DNA of 64,000 nucleotides. Origin: Dioscorea cayenensis subsp. rotundata. Taxonomy: Eukaryota > Streptophyta > Magnoliopsida > Dioscoreales > Dioscoreaceae. The position numbers and the translations under genes were made by a program. Each line of letters begins with the position of its first letter. Position 1 is the first letter of the stretch. Below, piece by piece: positions 26,777-38,710 of the stretch. The DNA lies in the NCBI RefSeq assembly GCF_009730915.1, contig NW_024088578.1, positions 1 to 64,000 on the forward strand, read 5' to 3'. Under the pieces are notes generated by a model. That model was not told the origin of the DNA, made no database searches, and saw only the letters and a program-made list of their open reading frames with translations.

Positions 26777-26783
26777 AATTTAG

Positions 26784-26795
26784 TGGTATCAGAGC
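26784..26795 (+). other. Primer-binding site, copy 1 (initiator Met tRNA)
   Basis: TGGTATCAGAGC lies 7 bp after LTR1. It is complementary to the 3' end of plant initiator Met tRNA, the usual primer of chromoviruses. Confidence 0.92.
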
Positions 26796-26942
26796 GTTCT
26801 CAGTTAATCTTGATCCTAGTATTTCTGATAGACCTTCGATTTAGAGCTGCTAGGGATGACTTATGTGTTAGCTTTACATTCTCAAGAGCTAGTTAAACTT
26901 TTTAGAGTTTTGTCTAATTTTGATTGGGTTTGCTCTGATGGA

Positions 26943-28200
26943 ATGGCACCCCGTAGAGTCTGCCAGAGGGAGTGTTGGAGAGTTATTTTGGGCGGGCATC
27001 GACTTTCTGCGGATGCCCCGACTGAAAGTAGGGGCGGAAGGGTGGATAGAGATGAAGCTATGATGGAGTTGGTTCGAGAGGTGGTAGGCATGGTGCGTGA
27101 CCAGAGACAGCACAGCAAGCCACCACCCCACCACTGCCGCCTCCTCCTCGCTCCGCCTACTTCCCTGGGGAGCTTAAGGAGAAGACTATTATGGAATTCA
27201 AAAAGATCGGGTCCGTTATCGTTTGAGGGCACTACCAATCGATGATGTGGAGGTTTGGGTAGAAGAAATGGAGAAAGCTAGCTGACGGGAAGTGTAATAA
27301 GAAGAAAAGCTTAGGTTCGAGTGCATACGCTCAAGGGACCCGGCAAAACCACTCGGGTGCAGAGGAGAACTTCGCGATTCGTCGAGTGAAAGGAGTTTGA
27401 ATCTTGGGAGCAGTGAGGAAAAGCCCTTTTCGTAAATACTTCACCGTAGACAAGATGGTGCGCTTTGAGAGAAAATTCATTAACTCTGACGCAGGGAGTA
27501 CGTGCTTGATGAGTATGAGATGGAATCTAGCCCTAGGCTTTCTAGGTATGCTCCGAAGTTGGTTGATGATGATCAAAGCGTGGGCTCGACGCTGGGGAGG
27601 TCTGCAGCACATATTCGGAGGGTTTAGCCGCTTTTACACCCACCGCTATGCGAGGAGGTGGTAGGGCGCTAAGTCATTGGACAATCGTTTGGGGTGACAC
27701 CCGTGGATCAAAGCGTAAGATTTCGTGATAGATAGAGATAGAAGTTTTGACAACAAGGGAGACCGTATCTGGGAATCGAGGAAGATCCAAGTCTGATGTG
27801 GGTCAGAATAAGTCTCAAACAGTGGGTGAGCCGCCAGCTCAGAGATCTCGAGGATTGCCACCTGCTTCTTCTCGTTCTGGCCAGAAGAAATGCTCTACTT
27901 GTGGTGGTGCGCACGACTCTAAGATCGGAGCGTTCTGTGGGCATGTGTCTGGCAAGCTCGAGCACCATATTGCCGAGTGTCCCATGTATGCAGATCTTCG
28001 AGCACAAAGATCCTCTGACGTTCAAAAATTCTAGGTCATGTAACCAGCAACTAAAACCTCGTGGTTACTGGGCTGGGCGTCAGCGAGGAAAGAGGAGATG
28101 GTCGCGTGAGCAACCCTCATCCTCAACTCAACATAAAGTTGGAAGGCCGAAGACACAAGGACGAGTTTATCGATTGACTCGGGGAGGATGCTCATGCCTC
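26943..28200 (+). pseudogene. Del gag, copy 1 (frameshifted)
   Basis: Capsid/nucleocapsid polyprotein. It starts MAPRR at 26943. The acidic MMELVREVVGMV segment reads at 27060-27095 and a Pro-rich stretch follows at 27120-27170. The CX2CX3HX4C-type zinc knuckle (CSTCGGAH...) is at about 27895-27950. The reading frame changes many times, so no full-length product can be read. Copy 2 has breaks at other places. The antisense open frame 26882-27238 is a shadow. Confidence 0.85.
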
Positions 28201-28560
28201 AAAATGCAGGTGGTGTCGTATATTATCGCTTATTCCACATATGCACGTGTCTTATTTGATTCCGGAGCTACACATCTCGCTTTATCTCGTCGCTTTTATT
28301 CGAAACATGTTTCTACTGCTACTACTTTTTGAGTATGATTTGTGTGTTGCTACCCGGTGGGAGTTGATATTGTTCTTAGTAGAGCATGTGAGAACCTGTC
28401 CCATTATTGTTGCCGGTCATGAGTTGCTAGCTCGTCTTCATGTTATGGGTATGACTGACTATGATATCATTTTGGGAATGGATTTTTCTCGTCTAGATTT
28501 CATGTCTGTAGTTGATTGTTATGCAAAAAGGGTGGTGTTTAAAATCCCTCGGTGAGCTGA
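28200..28560 (+). pseudogene. Del aspartic protease, copy 1 (broken)
   Basis: The DSGATH active-site motif is read at 28258-28275, followed by a recognisable tail with HELLARLHVMGMTDYDIILGM at about 28420-28480. Single-base gaps separate the parts into different frames. The protease matures Gag-Pol inside virus-like particles. Confidence 0.82.
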
Positions 28561-28829
28561 GTTCACCTTCGTGGAAATGAGTCCGTGTCACCGCCTGCGT
28601 GTGATTTTCCGCTTTACAAGCTCGGAAATTACTCTTGAGTGGTGCTCGGGGGTTTCTTGCAACATTGGTGGAAGTTGAATCGGAAGGGCAGTGTTAGAGG
28701 ATATTCGGTGGTCGAGAGGTTTTACGAGTGTTTTTCCCGAGGATCTTCCCGGCTTGCCACCGCATGACGAAGTGGATTTTTGGTATTGATTTGATTCCCG
28801 GGAGCGAGCCACATATCTAAGGCTCCTTA

Positions 28830-30060
28830 CGGGATGGCACTGCAGTAACTTAAGGAGTTAAAGAAGCAACTGGAGGAACTACTTGAGAAAGGTTTTATTC
28901 GCCCCAGTGTTTCTCCGTGGGGCGCTCCAGTTTTGTTCGTGAAGAAGAAGGATGGCAGTATGCGATTATGCATCGACTACCGAGAGTTGAACAAGGTGAC
29001 AGTAAAGAATCGATATCCATTGCCTCGGATCGATGACCTTTTTGATCAATTGCAGGGTTCTCAGGTGTTTTCAAAAATTGATCTCGGTCGATATCACCGA
29101 GTGAAGATCAAGGCGGGGGGATGTGTCGAAAGTCCGCATTTCGGACTCGTTATGGGCATTATGAGCTTTCTTGTAATGCCTTTCGGGTCGACGTAATGCC
29201 CTACTGCTTTTTATGGATTTGATGAATAGAACATTTAAACCTTTCTTGGATAGGTTCAGTAGTGGTTTTATTGATGATATTCTGGTATATTCGAAGAGTC
29301 AGGGAAGAGCATGAAGAGCATCGAGGATTGTACTAGGCATCTTGAGAGAGAAGAAACTGCATTTGCAAATTCTCTAAGTGTGAGTTCCGGTTGGGACGGG
29401 GGTAGCTTTCCTTGGTCATGTGATAACTAAGGATGGGATTTCATGATCCCAAGAAGATAGAAGTCGTTGTTGAGTGGAAGAGACCTACGAATGTGGCGAG
29501 ATCGCAGTTTCCTGGGGCTAGCCGGTTATTATAGACGGTTTGTGGAAGGGTTTTCAGTGTTGGCGGCACTCATCGACCAAACTCACCGGGAAAGGAGCAA
29601 GTTTTTCGATGAGTCGATCACGGTATGAACAAAGGTTTCCAAGAGTTGAAAACACCGGTTGGTCTCCGCACCTATTCTCACACTTCCATCTCCTGGTGAA
29701 GGGTTTACCATTTATAGTGATGCTTGTAAAAACCTGGTCTTGGGTGTGTATTGATGCGGAATGGTCACGTAGGTGGCTTATGCTTCTAGGCAGTTGAAAC
29801 CATCTGAGGTGAACTATCCCACTCATGATCTGGAGTTAGCTGCGGTGATTTTTGCCCTGAAGATATGGAGGCATTACTTTGTATGGGGAGACTTGTGAGG
29901 TGTTTACGGATCACAAGAGCCTTAAATACATTTTTCACTACGGAGGAGCTGATATGAGGCAGAGAGGAGATGGTTGGAGTTATTGAAAGACTATGATTCG
30001 ACCATCGCCTATCATCCCGGAAAGGCAAATGTGGTAGTCGATGCCCTTAGTAGGAAATCT
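28830..30060 (+). pseudogene. Del reverse transcriptase and RNase H, copy 1 (broken)
   Basis: The RT core is open at 28933-29196 with [19 protein letters not shown]. The catalytic FIDD block is at 29267-29278. RNase H follows, with YSDACK-like sequence near 29710 and [16 protein letters not shown] at about 30010-30060. Frames shift at several points. Synthesis of cDNA from this copy as written is not possible. Confidence 0.85.
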
Positions 30061-30156
30061 TTCGATGAGCGTTGCTACATTAATCACCTCCCGTAAGCCT
30101 ATCATGGAGGATTTGAGACGAATGGACCCTACAAGTGGTGTTAAAGGACACCCGGC

Positions 30157-31620
30157 GTGTATTTGGCAGGTTTAGTGGTGAGACCTACTCTATCTGAGAG
30201 GATTAAAGTAGCACAAGAAGTGGATGGTTATCTGCAGAAGGTTCGGCAAGAAGTGGAAAGGGGCACCCAAGTTCAGTTTAGAATTCATGAAGATGGCTCA
30301 GTAAGATTCGGTGATCGGATTTGTGTTCCAAATAATTCAGAATTGAAGAAGGAAATCATGGAGGAAGCTCATTATACCAGCTACTCAGTGCATCCTGGAA
30401 GCACCAAAATGTACAAGGATTTGAAGGATATCTTTTTGGTGGAACAACATGAAGAGAGATGTCGATGCAGTTAGCAGTACATGATGCTTGACACAGTCAG
30501 CAGGTCAAGGTGGAGCATCAGAGGCCAGCGGGACTTCTGCACCCTCTTCCCATTCCTGAGTGGAAGTGGGAGAACATTGCTATGGATTTTGTATTCGGGT
30601 TTCTCGAACCAGAGAAGGCTTCGACAGTTGTGTGGGTGGTGGTGGGACGGTTGACCAAGTCCGCTCACTTCTGTCGCTGTGATCGGGCATGACTTTAGAG
30701 AAGTTAGCGAGTTGTACATTGATCAGTGGTGAGACTTCATGGTGTTCTGTTACTTTTGTGTCTGATCGGGATACGCGGTTCGTGGCACACTTCTGGAGGA
30801 GTCTACATAAGGCCTTAGGAACCAAATTGACGTTCAGCACAGCTTTTCATCCGCAAACTGATGGGCAGTCTGAGAGAACAATTCAGATTCTGGAGGATAT
30901 GCTTCGGGCTTGTATGCTGATTTTGGGCCTTCTTGGGATCAACATTTGCCATCTGATAGAGTTTTTCTTATAATAACAGTTATCAGTCAAGTATTCAAAT
31001 GGCTCCTTATGAGGCAATCGTATGTGAGATGTAGAGTCACCTATTTGTTGGGATGATGTGGGAGAGCGTAAATTGTTAGGGCCGAGATTGTGCGGTTGAC
31101 GGTGGAGAAAGTTCGTCTTATCGAGAGATCGCGCGAGCGACTCGAGTAAGCGAGTAAAAAGTTGCACGAGATAATAGGAGAAGAAGCTTGGAGTTCCAGG
31201 TGGGTGATCATGTGTTCTTAAGAGTAGCTCCCACTAAAGGAGTTATTCGTTTTGGTGTGAGAGGAAGCTCAAACTCTTGGTTTATCGGTCCCGCTTTGAG
31301 ATTTTGGAACGCATTGGTGAGGTGGCATATCGACTTGCATTACCACCTTCAACATCCTCGGATACATGATGTGTTCCATGTTTCTATCAAGAAGTTCATT
31401 CGAATCCCCGACCATGTGATACAATTTCTTCGACTTTGAGCTTAGCAATGATTTGACGTATGAGGAGCAAACCTATAAAGATTGTGGATTTTTAAGGAGC
31501 AAACATTGAGAAGCCGGGTCATTTCTTATGTCAAGGTTCAATGGAGCAATCATTCAGAGCGTGAAGCAACTTGGGAGTTGAGTCCTGAGATAAAAAGGGA
31601 GATATCCGTATCTTTTTGAT
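30157..31620 (+). pseudogene. Del integrase and chromodomain-type tail, copy 1 (broken)
   Basis: Integrase pieces are 30157-30474 (N-terminal part) and 30600-30973, with SDRDTRF at about 30761 and [14 protein letters not shown] near 30850. The C-terminal part with QVGDHVFLRVAP is at 31190-31230. The tail at about 31450-31620 (SYVKVQWSNHSEREATWEL) is a chromodomain-type end, which in this group directs insertion to particular chromatin. Frames are interrupted. Confidence 0.85.
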
Positions 31621-31656
31621 ACCTTAGGTACGAGTTTAGAGGACTAAACTCCTTCT

Positions 31657-31670
31657 AAGGAGGGAGGAGT
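31657..31670 (+). other. Polypurine tract, copy 1
   Basis: AAGGAGGGAGGAGT lies just before LTR2, the expected plus-strand primer position. An identical tract precedes LTR3. Confidence 0.85.
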
Positions 31671-31671
31671 T

Positions 31672-33795
31672 TGTGGACCCCACTCTCTTTAAAAATTATC
31701 TTTTTGTATTTAATTTAATTAGTTTCATTTTAAAAGTTTTATCTTATCCTTTCTATAACCTTCTACCCATATTTTTAGGCAACCTCCCACTGCGCGATTT
31801 TTTTAAATCTCAATAAAAAGGGATAACTTCAGCAGTCTTCTCCCTATCGTCTCTTTAGCGCTGTGGTGGCAGTAATCGAGGAGTTCTCCTAGTCCCGATT
31901 GTCAAACGAGGATCTAAGCGACTTTCCAAATACAAGGTTAGGCGATCATCCGATTTAGCACCTTTCGTGGTGGTCTTGTTTGGCGATGTTGGGTGTTTGT
32001 TTGGTGTTGTATGTTAGATGTTCTCCGCTTGTAGGTTCTTCATGTTCTTTTAAGTTTCTATTAAATCGCTCTTTATAGTTCTCGCTAGTGGTTTCAAAGT
32101 GAATTCGGAGCAAGCTTTACTCTCCATGTTTTATCCCCGGTTATTTATGGATGCCATTGTGTGAATATATATATTATCCTTCAAAGGTTAATTAGTAATG
32201 CTTTTAGCAGTTTAATTTTTCTTCGATGCACTCGATCTTGTTTGGGTTAGGGATGTGCGATGTTTTTGATTGAGGTCTTATAGTATCCAATGATATTTAT
32301 TTTTCACGATCCTTTATAAGATTAAGTGTTATACTCGGAATCCAAGACTCCTAGTTAATTTGTAAAGTTAGGGTTATTGAATTGATTTTATGTCTATAGG
32401 TTCTTTTGTGGAGAGTTAAGTGGGAGTCAACTTGGATTTTTGTGGATTTAGCGAATATCAGGTAAGTATCCCACATATAAATTATACTATGTATATAGAC
32501 TTTTTGAAACTTGTTAAATTTGTGAAAATATGTATTTTTATTTATTTATTTTTGAATAATTAGATTTACGTATATTATTCAAATTATATTTATATAATTA
32601 ATACTAATTTCGAATTATTTTTAAATTATTTAATATTCTAAATTAATGAGATTCTTTAGAATTCCCAGTGTTGATTTAGTTAAATTTCAATTTTCAAAAT
32701 AATTCTTTTAAATCCCGATTCTTTTTTACTTTTGAAATTTCATATGATTTACTATTCAAAAATTTCAATTGGATAATTATTTAAATTTTTGAATTCATGT
32801 GTTTAAAGTTCGGGATTATGTATTTATTTATTTATTTTTGAATTTAGGGTATTATTTAAATTTTTTTATTAAAGAATATTATTATTTTTTATTATTTGTT
32901 CATATTTGTATTCCATTAAGCTGGTGTATTTTGATATGACAAAAACTGGGATCATATTACATTTGATTCTTGTACTTTGCTTGTCTTTGAATTTTGTTAG
33001 TTCATCGTTTTGTGAATCAAAGGTGACTTTGATATAGAAAATTGGTCCCCAACTAACTTTGCGAATAACCTCACATCCTGGGGTTAAACACGGCCAGTGT
33101 CGACATCGTATTTTGTTCTAGAAACTATAGTTTCCCAACGCTTTACGATCGGGCTTCGCGGAATATCGGCCTTTGTTAATTTTTTCTGGGCTCACCGAGG
33201 GTAAAAAAATATGACTTTTTGTTTTGTCTCGGGATCACCGAGGGTAAATATATAAATTTTTGTGATTTGTTTTGGGCAATAGTTGTTTGGGGGACCTATA
33301 TGCTTAATTTTTGACATCTATGTTAAGTGAATTAAACTTATGGTTGGTTTTTGCAAATTATTAAATTATGATTTTTTTGATAAGTGATCCCTATACTTTT
33401 TTAGTGGGTGCTTCATCTGGTGCATCAAAGCTCATAAATTTTTGGTTGTTATTTTTTTCTTTCGGATCGAGGGAGTAGAGGTCGTGTGACGGATAGCTTA
33501 GCGAGGATCGTTGGGCCACCGTCAATCTTCTTAGCATGTAATAAGTCCCGCTTTGTTGTGGGCATAGTTTTTATTTGATTAAATTTGTAGTAATCTGCTA
33601 GCAAGACACTTGAGCTTATTTCTTTTAGTACTGAACTCCATTCTTGTTTCTAGTCTTTTGCTCTCTGTTAGATTTTTTTGTGATTTGTTGAGAACAGGGT
33701 TTTGAGGCCTTACATGCCTACTAGGCCTCAGCTTGGTGGGTGTGTGGCCGTTTGTCAGTGCACTGGGCCTGGGGAGCCAGGTTCGGGGCGTGACA
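31672..33795 (+). repeat. Del array LTR2 (shared middle LTR)
   Basis: 2124 bp. It acts as the 3' LTR of copy 1 and the 5' LTR of copy 2. Starts TGTGGACCCC and ends GGGGCGTGACA. It shares variants with LTR3 (for example AAATACAAGGTTAGGC near 31928 and 38967) that LTR1 lacks. Confidence 0.93.
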
Positions 33796-33802
33796 AATTT
33801 AG

Positions 33803-33814
33803 TGGTATCAGAGA
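33803..33814 (+). other. Primer-binding site, copy 2
   Basis: TGGTATCAGAGA: matches the copy 1 site except for the last base. Confidence 0.85.
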
Positions 33815-33960
33815 GTTCTCAGTTAATCTTGATCCTAGTATTTCTGATAGACCTTCTGATTTAGACTGCTAGGATGACTTATGTGTTAGCTTTACATTCT
33901 CAAGAGCTAGTTAAACTTTTTAGAGTTTTGTCTAATTTTGATTGGGTTTGCCTTGACTGA

Positions 33961-35220
33961 ATGGCACCCCGAGTAGGCCAGATGAGGAGTGTTGGAGAGT
34001 TATTTGGGCGGGCATCGACCATGGATGCCCCCAGCTGAGTAGGGGCGTAAGGGTGGATAGAGACGAAGCTATGATGGAGTTGGTTCGAGAGGTGGTAGGC
34101 ATGGTGCGTGACTGAGAGACGAGCAACAAGCAAGCACCACCCCCACCACCAGCCTCCTCCCGCCTCCGCCTACTTCCTGTGAGCTTAAGGAGAAGACTAT
34201 TATGGAATTCAAAAGATCCGGGTCCGTTACCGCTTTGAGGGCACTACCAATCCTGATGATGTGGAGGTTTGGGTAGAAGAAATGGAGAAAGCTTTTGCAT
34301 GATGAAGTGTAATGAAGAAGAAAAAGCTTAGGTTCGGAGTGTACATGCTCAAGGGACCGCAAACCAGCAGTACAGAGGAGAACTTCGATTCGTCGTGGAA
34401 AGGAGTTTTGAATCTTGGGAGCAGTCGAGGAAAAGCCCTTTTTCACGTAAATACTTCACCGAGAGACAAGATGGTGCGGTTTTGAGAGAAAATTCATTAA
34501 CTTGAGCGAGGGAGTATGTCATTGATGAGTATGAGATGGAATTCGACGGGCTTTCTAGGTATGCTCGAAGTTGGTTGATGATGATCAGCGAGGGCTCGAG
34601 CGCTTTGAGGGAGGTTTTGCGAGCACATATTTGGAGGGTTTAGCCGCTTTACACGACCGACTATCAGGAGGTGGTAGGGCTAGCTAAGTCATTGGACACT
34701 GTTTAGGGTGACACCGAGGGATCAAAGCGTAAGATTTTCGAGAAGAAGAGAGATAGAAGTTTTGACAACAAGGGAGACCGTACATCTGGGAAACTGGAGG
34801 AAGATCCAAGTCTGATGTGGGTTAGAATAAGTCTCAAACAGTGGGTGAGCCGCCAGCTCAGAGATCTCGAGGATTGCCACCTACTTCTTCTCGTTCTGGC
34901 CAGAAGAAATGCTCTACTTGTGGTGGTGCGCATGACTCTAAGGATTGCGAGCAGGGTTGCTGAGGGCATGTTACGGTGTGGCGCTCGGAGCACCATATTG
35001 CTGAGTGTCCACAGATGCAGTCTTCTGGAGCACAAAGATCCTCTACAGTTCAAAATTCTAGGCATGAACCAACACCTAAACCTCGTGGTTACGTGGGTCG
35101 GGCGTGCGAGGGAAAGGAGATGGTCAGTGAGCAACCCTCATCCTCAACTCAACATAAAGTTGGAAGGCCAAGACACAGGGGACGAGGTTTATGCATTGAC
35201 TCAGGAGGATGCTCATGCCT
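33961..35220 (+). pseudogene. Del gag, copy 2 (frameshifted)
   Basis: Begins MAPR at 33961. It has the same conserved blocks as copy 1, with the zinc knuckle near 34913 (CSTCGGAHDSKDC reads cleanly here, the last Cys being lost in copy 1). The Pro-rich segment at 34136-34170 is shorter. Breaks differ from copy 1, which argues that most are not inherited from a common defective parent. Confidence 0.85.
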
Positions 35221-36000
35221 CAAATGCAGTGGTGTCAGGTATATTATCAGTTTATTCCACATATGCCTGTGTCTTATTTGATTCTGGAGCTACACATTCG
35301 TTTATCTCGTCTGCTTTTATTCGGAAGCATGTTTTGCTCATTACTACTTTTTGAGTATGATTTGTGTGTTGCTACCCCGTGGGAGTTGATATTGTTCTTA
35401 GTAGAGCATGTGAGAACTGTCCCATTATTGTTGTCGGTCATGAGTTGCTAGCTCGTCTTCATGTTATGGGTATGACTGACTATGATATCATTTTGGGAAT
35501 GGATTTTTGCTCTAGATTTCATGTTGTCGTTGATTGTTATGCAAAAGGGTAGTGTTTAAAAATCCACAGGTGAACCGAGTTCACCTTTCGAGGAAATGAG
35601 TGCGTGTCACCGCCTCGTGTGATTTCCGCTTTACAAGCTCGGAAAATTACTCTTGGGTGGGTGCTCGGGGTTTCTTGCAACATCTGGTGGAAGTTGAATC
35701 GGAAGGGCGGTGTTAGAGGATATTCGGTGGTCGAGAGGTTTTTCCGATGTTTTTTTCCCGAGGATCTTCCTGGCTTGCCACCAGGCAGAGAAGTGGATTT
35801 TGGTATTGATTTGATTCCGGGAGCGAGCCACATATCTAAGGCTCCTTACAGGATGGCACCTGCAGAACTTAAGGAGTTAAAGAAGCAACTTGAGGAACTA
35901 CTTGAGAAAGGTTTTATTCGCCCCAGTGTTTCTCCGTGGGGCGCTCCAGTTTTGTTCGTGAAGAAGAAGGATGGCAGTATGCGATTATGCATCGACTACG
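35220..36000 (+). pseudogene. Del protease to RT start, copy 2 (broken)
   Basis: DSGATHS is at 35280-35300. The open stretch at 35604-36008 reads from the RT lead-in ([33 protein letters not shown]) into [15 protein letters not shown] missing base after CIDY ends the frame. Confidence 0.85.
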
Positions 36001-37080
36001 AGAGTTGAACAAGGTGACGATGAAAGAATCGATATCCATTGCCTCGGATCGATGACCTTTTTGATCAATTGCAGGGTTCTCAGGTGTTTTCAAAAATTGA
36101 TCTCAGGTCAGGATATCACCGACTGAAGATCAAGCGGGGATGTGTCGAAGTCTGCGATTTCGGACTCGTTATGGGCATTATGAGTTTCTTGTAATGCCTT
36201 TCGGGTTTGATCTAATGCCCCGTACTGCTTTTTATGGATTTCATGAATAGAACATTTAAACCTTTCTTGGATAGGTTCAGTAGTGGTTTTTATTGATGAT
36301 ATTCCGGTATATTCGAAGAGTCGGGAAGAGCATGAAGAGCACTCGAGGATTGTGCTAGGCATCTTGAGAGAGAAGAAACTGCTTACGTAAATTCTCTAAG
36401 TGTGAGTTCGGTTGGACGGGGTAGCTTTCCTTGGTCATGTGATAACTAAGGATGGGATTTCGCTGATCCCAAGAAGATAGAAAAGTCGTTGTTGAGTGGA
36501 AGAGACCTACGAATGTGGCGTAGATTCGCAGTCTCTGGGCTAGCCGGTTATTATAGACGGTTTGTGGAAGGGTTTTCGGTGTTGGCGGCACCATTGACCA
36601 AACTCACCGAGAAAGGAGCAAGTTTTTCAGTGGTCGATCGATGTGAACAAGGTTTCCAAGAGTTGAAACACCGGTTGGTGTCTCGCACCTATTCTCACAC
36701 TTCCATCTCTCGGTGAAGGGTTTACCATTTATAGTGATGCTTGTAAAACTGGTCTTGGGTGTGTATCGATGCGTAATGGTCATGTGGTGGCTTATGCTTC
36801 TAGAGCAGTTGAAACCATCTGAGGTGAACTATCCCACTCATGATCCGGAGTTAGTCGCGGTGATTTTTTGCCTCGAAGATATGGAGGCATTACTTGTATG
36901 GGGGAGACTTGTGAGGTGTTTACGGATCACAAGAGCCTTAAATACATTTTCACTGCACGAAGGAGCTGAATATGAGACAGAGGAGATGGTTGGAGTTATT
37001 GAAAGACTATGATTTGACCATCAGCTATCATCCTGGAAAGGCAAATGTGGTAGCCGATGCCCTTAGTAGGAAATCTTCAA
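36000..37080 (+). pseudogene. Del RT core and RNase H, copy 2 (broken)
   Basis: The catalytic FIDD block is at 36289-36300, preceded by one extra T relative to copy 1. Downstream are the GLAGYYRRFVEGFSVLAAPLT block at 36538-36600, the RNase H YSDACK block at about 36730 and [15 protein letters not shown] at about 37030-37080. Frames shift repeatedly. Confidence 0.85.
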
Positions 37081-37179
37081 GATGGCGTTGCTACATTAAT
37101 CACCTCCCGTAAGCCTATCATGGAGGATTTGAGACGAATGGACCTACAAGTGGTGTTAAAGGACACCGCGTGTATTTAG

Positions 37180-38660
37180 CGGGTGTTTAGTGGTGAGACC
37201 CTACTCTATCCGAGAGGATTAAAGTAGCACAGAAGTGGATGGTTATCTCGAGTAAGGTTCGGCAAGAAGTGGAAAAGGGGCACCCAAGTTCGCTTTTAGA
37301 ATTCATGAAGATGGCTCAAGTAAGATTCGGGTGATCGGATTTGTGTTCCAAATAATTCAGAATTGAAGAAAGGAAATCATGGAGGAAGCTCATTATACCG
37401 ACTACTCGATAGCATCCCCGGAAGCACCAAAATGTACAAGGATTTGAAGGATATCTTTTGGTGGAACAACATGAAGAGATGATCGTACGGATTAGCGTGA
37501 GCACGTTGCTTGACACGTCGGCCAGGTCAAGGTGGAGCATCAGAGGCCAGCGGGACTTCTGCACCCTCTTCCCATTCCTGAGTGGAAGTGGGAGAACATT
37601 GCTATGGATTTTGTATCTGGGTTTCCTCGAACCAGTAAAGGCTTCGGCAGTGTTTGGGTGGTGGTGGACGGTCGACCAAGTCCGCTTTCACTTCTTGGGC
37701 TGTCGACGGGTGGCATGACTTTAGAGAAGTTAGTCGAGTTGTACAATGATCGATGTGGTGAGACTTCATGGTGTTCCTGCATTACTTGTGTCTCGATCGG
37801 GATACGCGGTTCGTGGCACACTCGGAGGAGTCTACATAAGGCCTTAGGAACCAAATTGACGTCAAATGACAGCTTTTTCATCCCATAGCGATGGGCGACT
37901 GCGAGAGAACAATTCAGATTTTGGAGGATATGCTTCGGGCTTGTATGCTTGATTTTGGGCCTTCTTGGGATCGACATTTGCCATTGATAGAGTTTTTTCT
38001 TATAATAACGCTTATCGATCAAGCATTCAAATGGCTCCTTATGAGGCACTGTATGGCAGGAGATGTAGGTCACCTATTTGTTGGGATGATGTGGGAGAAC
38101 GTAAATTGTTAGGGCCAGAGATTGTGCAGTTGACAGTGGAGAAAGTTCATCTTATCAGAGATCGTCTGCGAGCGTACTCGTGAGTAAGCGTAAAAAGTTA
38201 TCGCAGATAATAGGAGAAGAAGCTTGGAGTTCCAGGTGGGTGATCATGTGTTCTTAAGAGTAGCTCCCACTAAAGGAGTTATTCGTTTTGGTGTGAGAAG
38301 GAAGCTCAGCCCTCGGTTTATCGGTCCGCTTTGAGATTTTTGGGAACGCATTGGTGAGGTGGCATATCGACTTGCATTACCACCTTCACTGCCTCGTGTA
38401 CATGATGTGTTCCATGTTTCTATCGTCGAAGAAGTTCATTCGAATCCGACCATGTGATACAATTTTTCTCGACTTTTGAGCTTAGCAATGATTTGACGTA
38501 TGAGGGAGCAACCTATAAAGATTGTGGATTTTAAGGAGCAAACATTGAGAAGCCGGGTCATTTCTTATGTCAAGGTTCAATGGAGCAATCATTCAGAGCG
38601 TGAAGCAACTTGGGAGTTGGAGTCTGAGATAAAAGGGAGATATCCGTATCTTTTTTGATA
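37180..38660 (+). pseudogene. Del integrase and chromodomain-type tail, copy 2 (broken)
   Basis: The block [20 protein letters not shown] at 37530-37590 marks the core entry; SDRDT-like sequence is at about 37790 with an extra [21 protein letters not shown] at 38029-38090 is clean. The chromodomain-type end runs to about 38660, then the polypurine tract (38697-38710) and LTR3. Confidence 0.85.
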
Positions 38661-38710
38661 CCTTAGGTACAAGTTTAGAGGACTAAACTCCTTCTAAGGA
38701 GGGAGGAGTT

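Noticed and set aside
26882..27238. Antisense ORF of 118 codons over the Del gag start
   Set aside because: It is the complement of the gag Pro-rich/basic region; the same shadow appears in copy 2 at 33900-34446.
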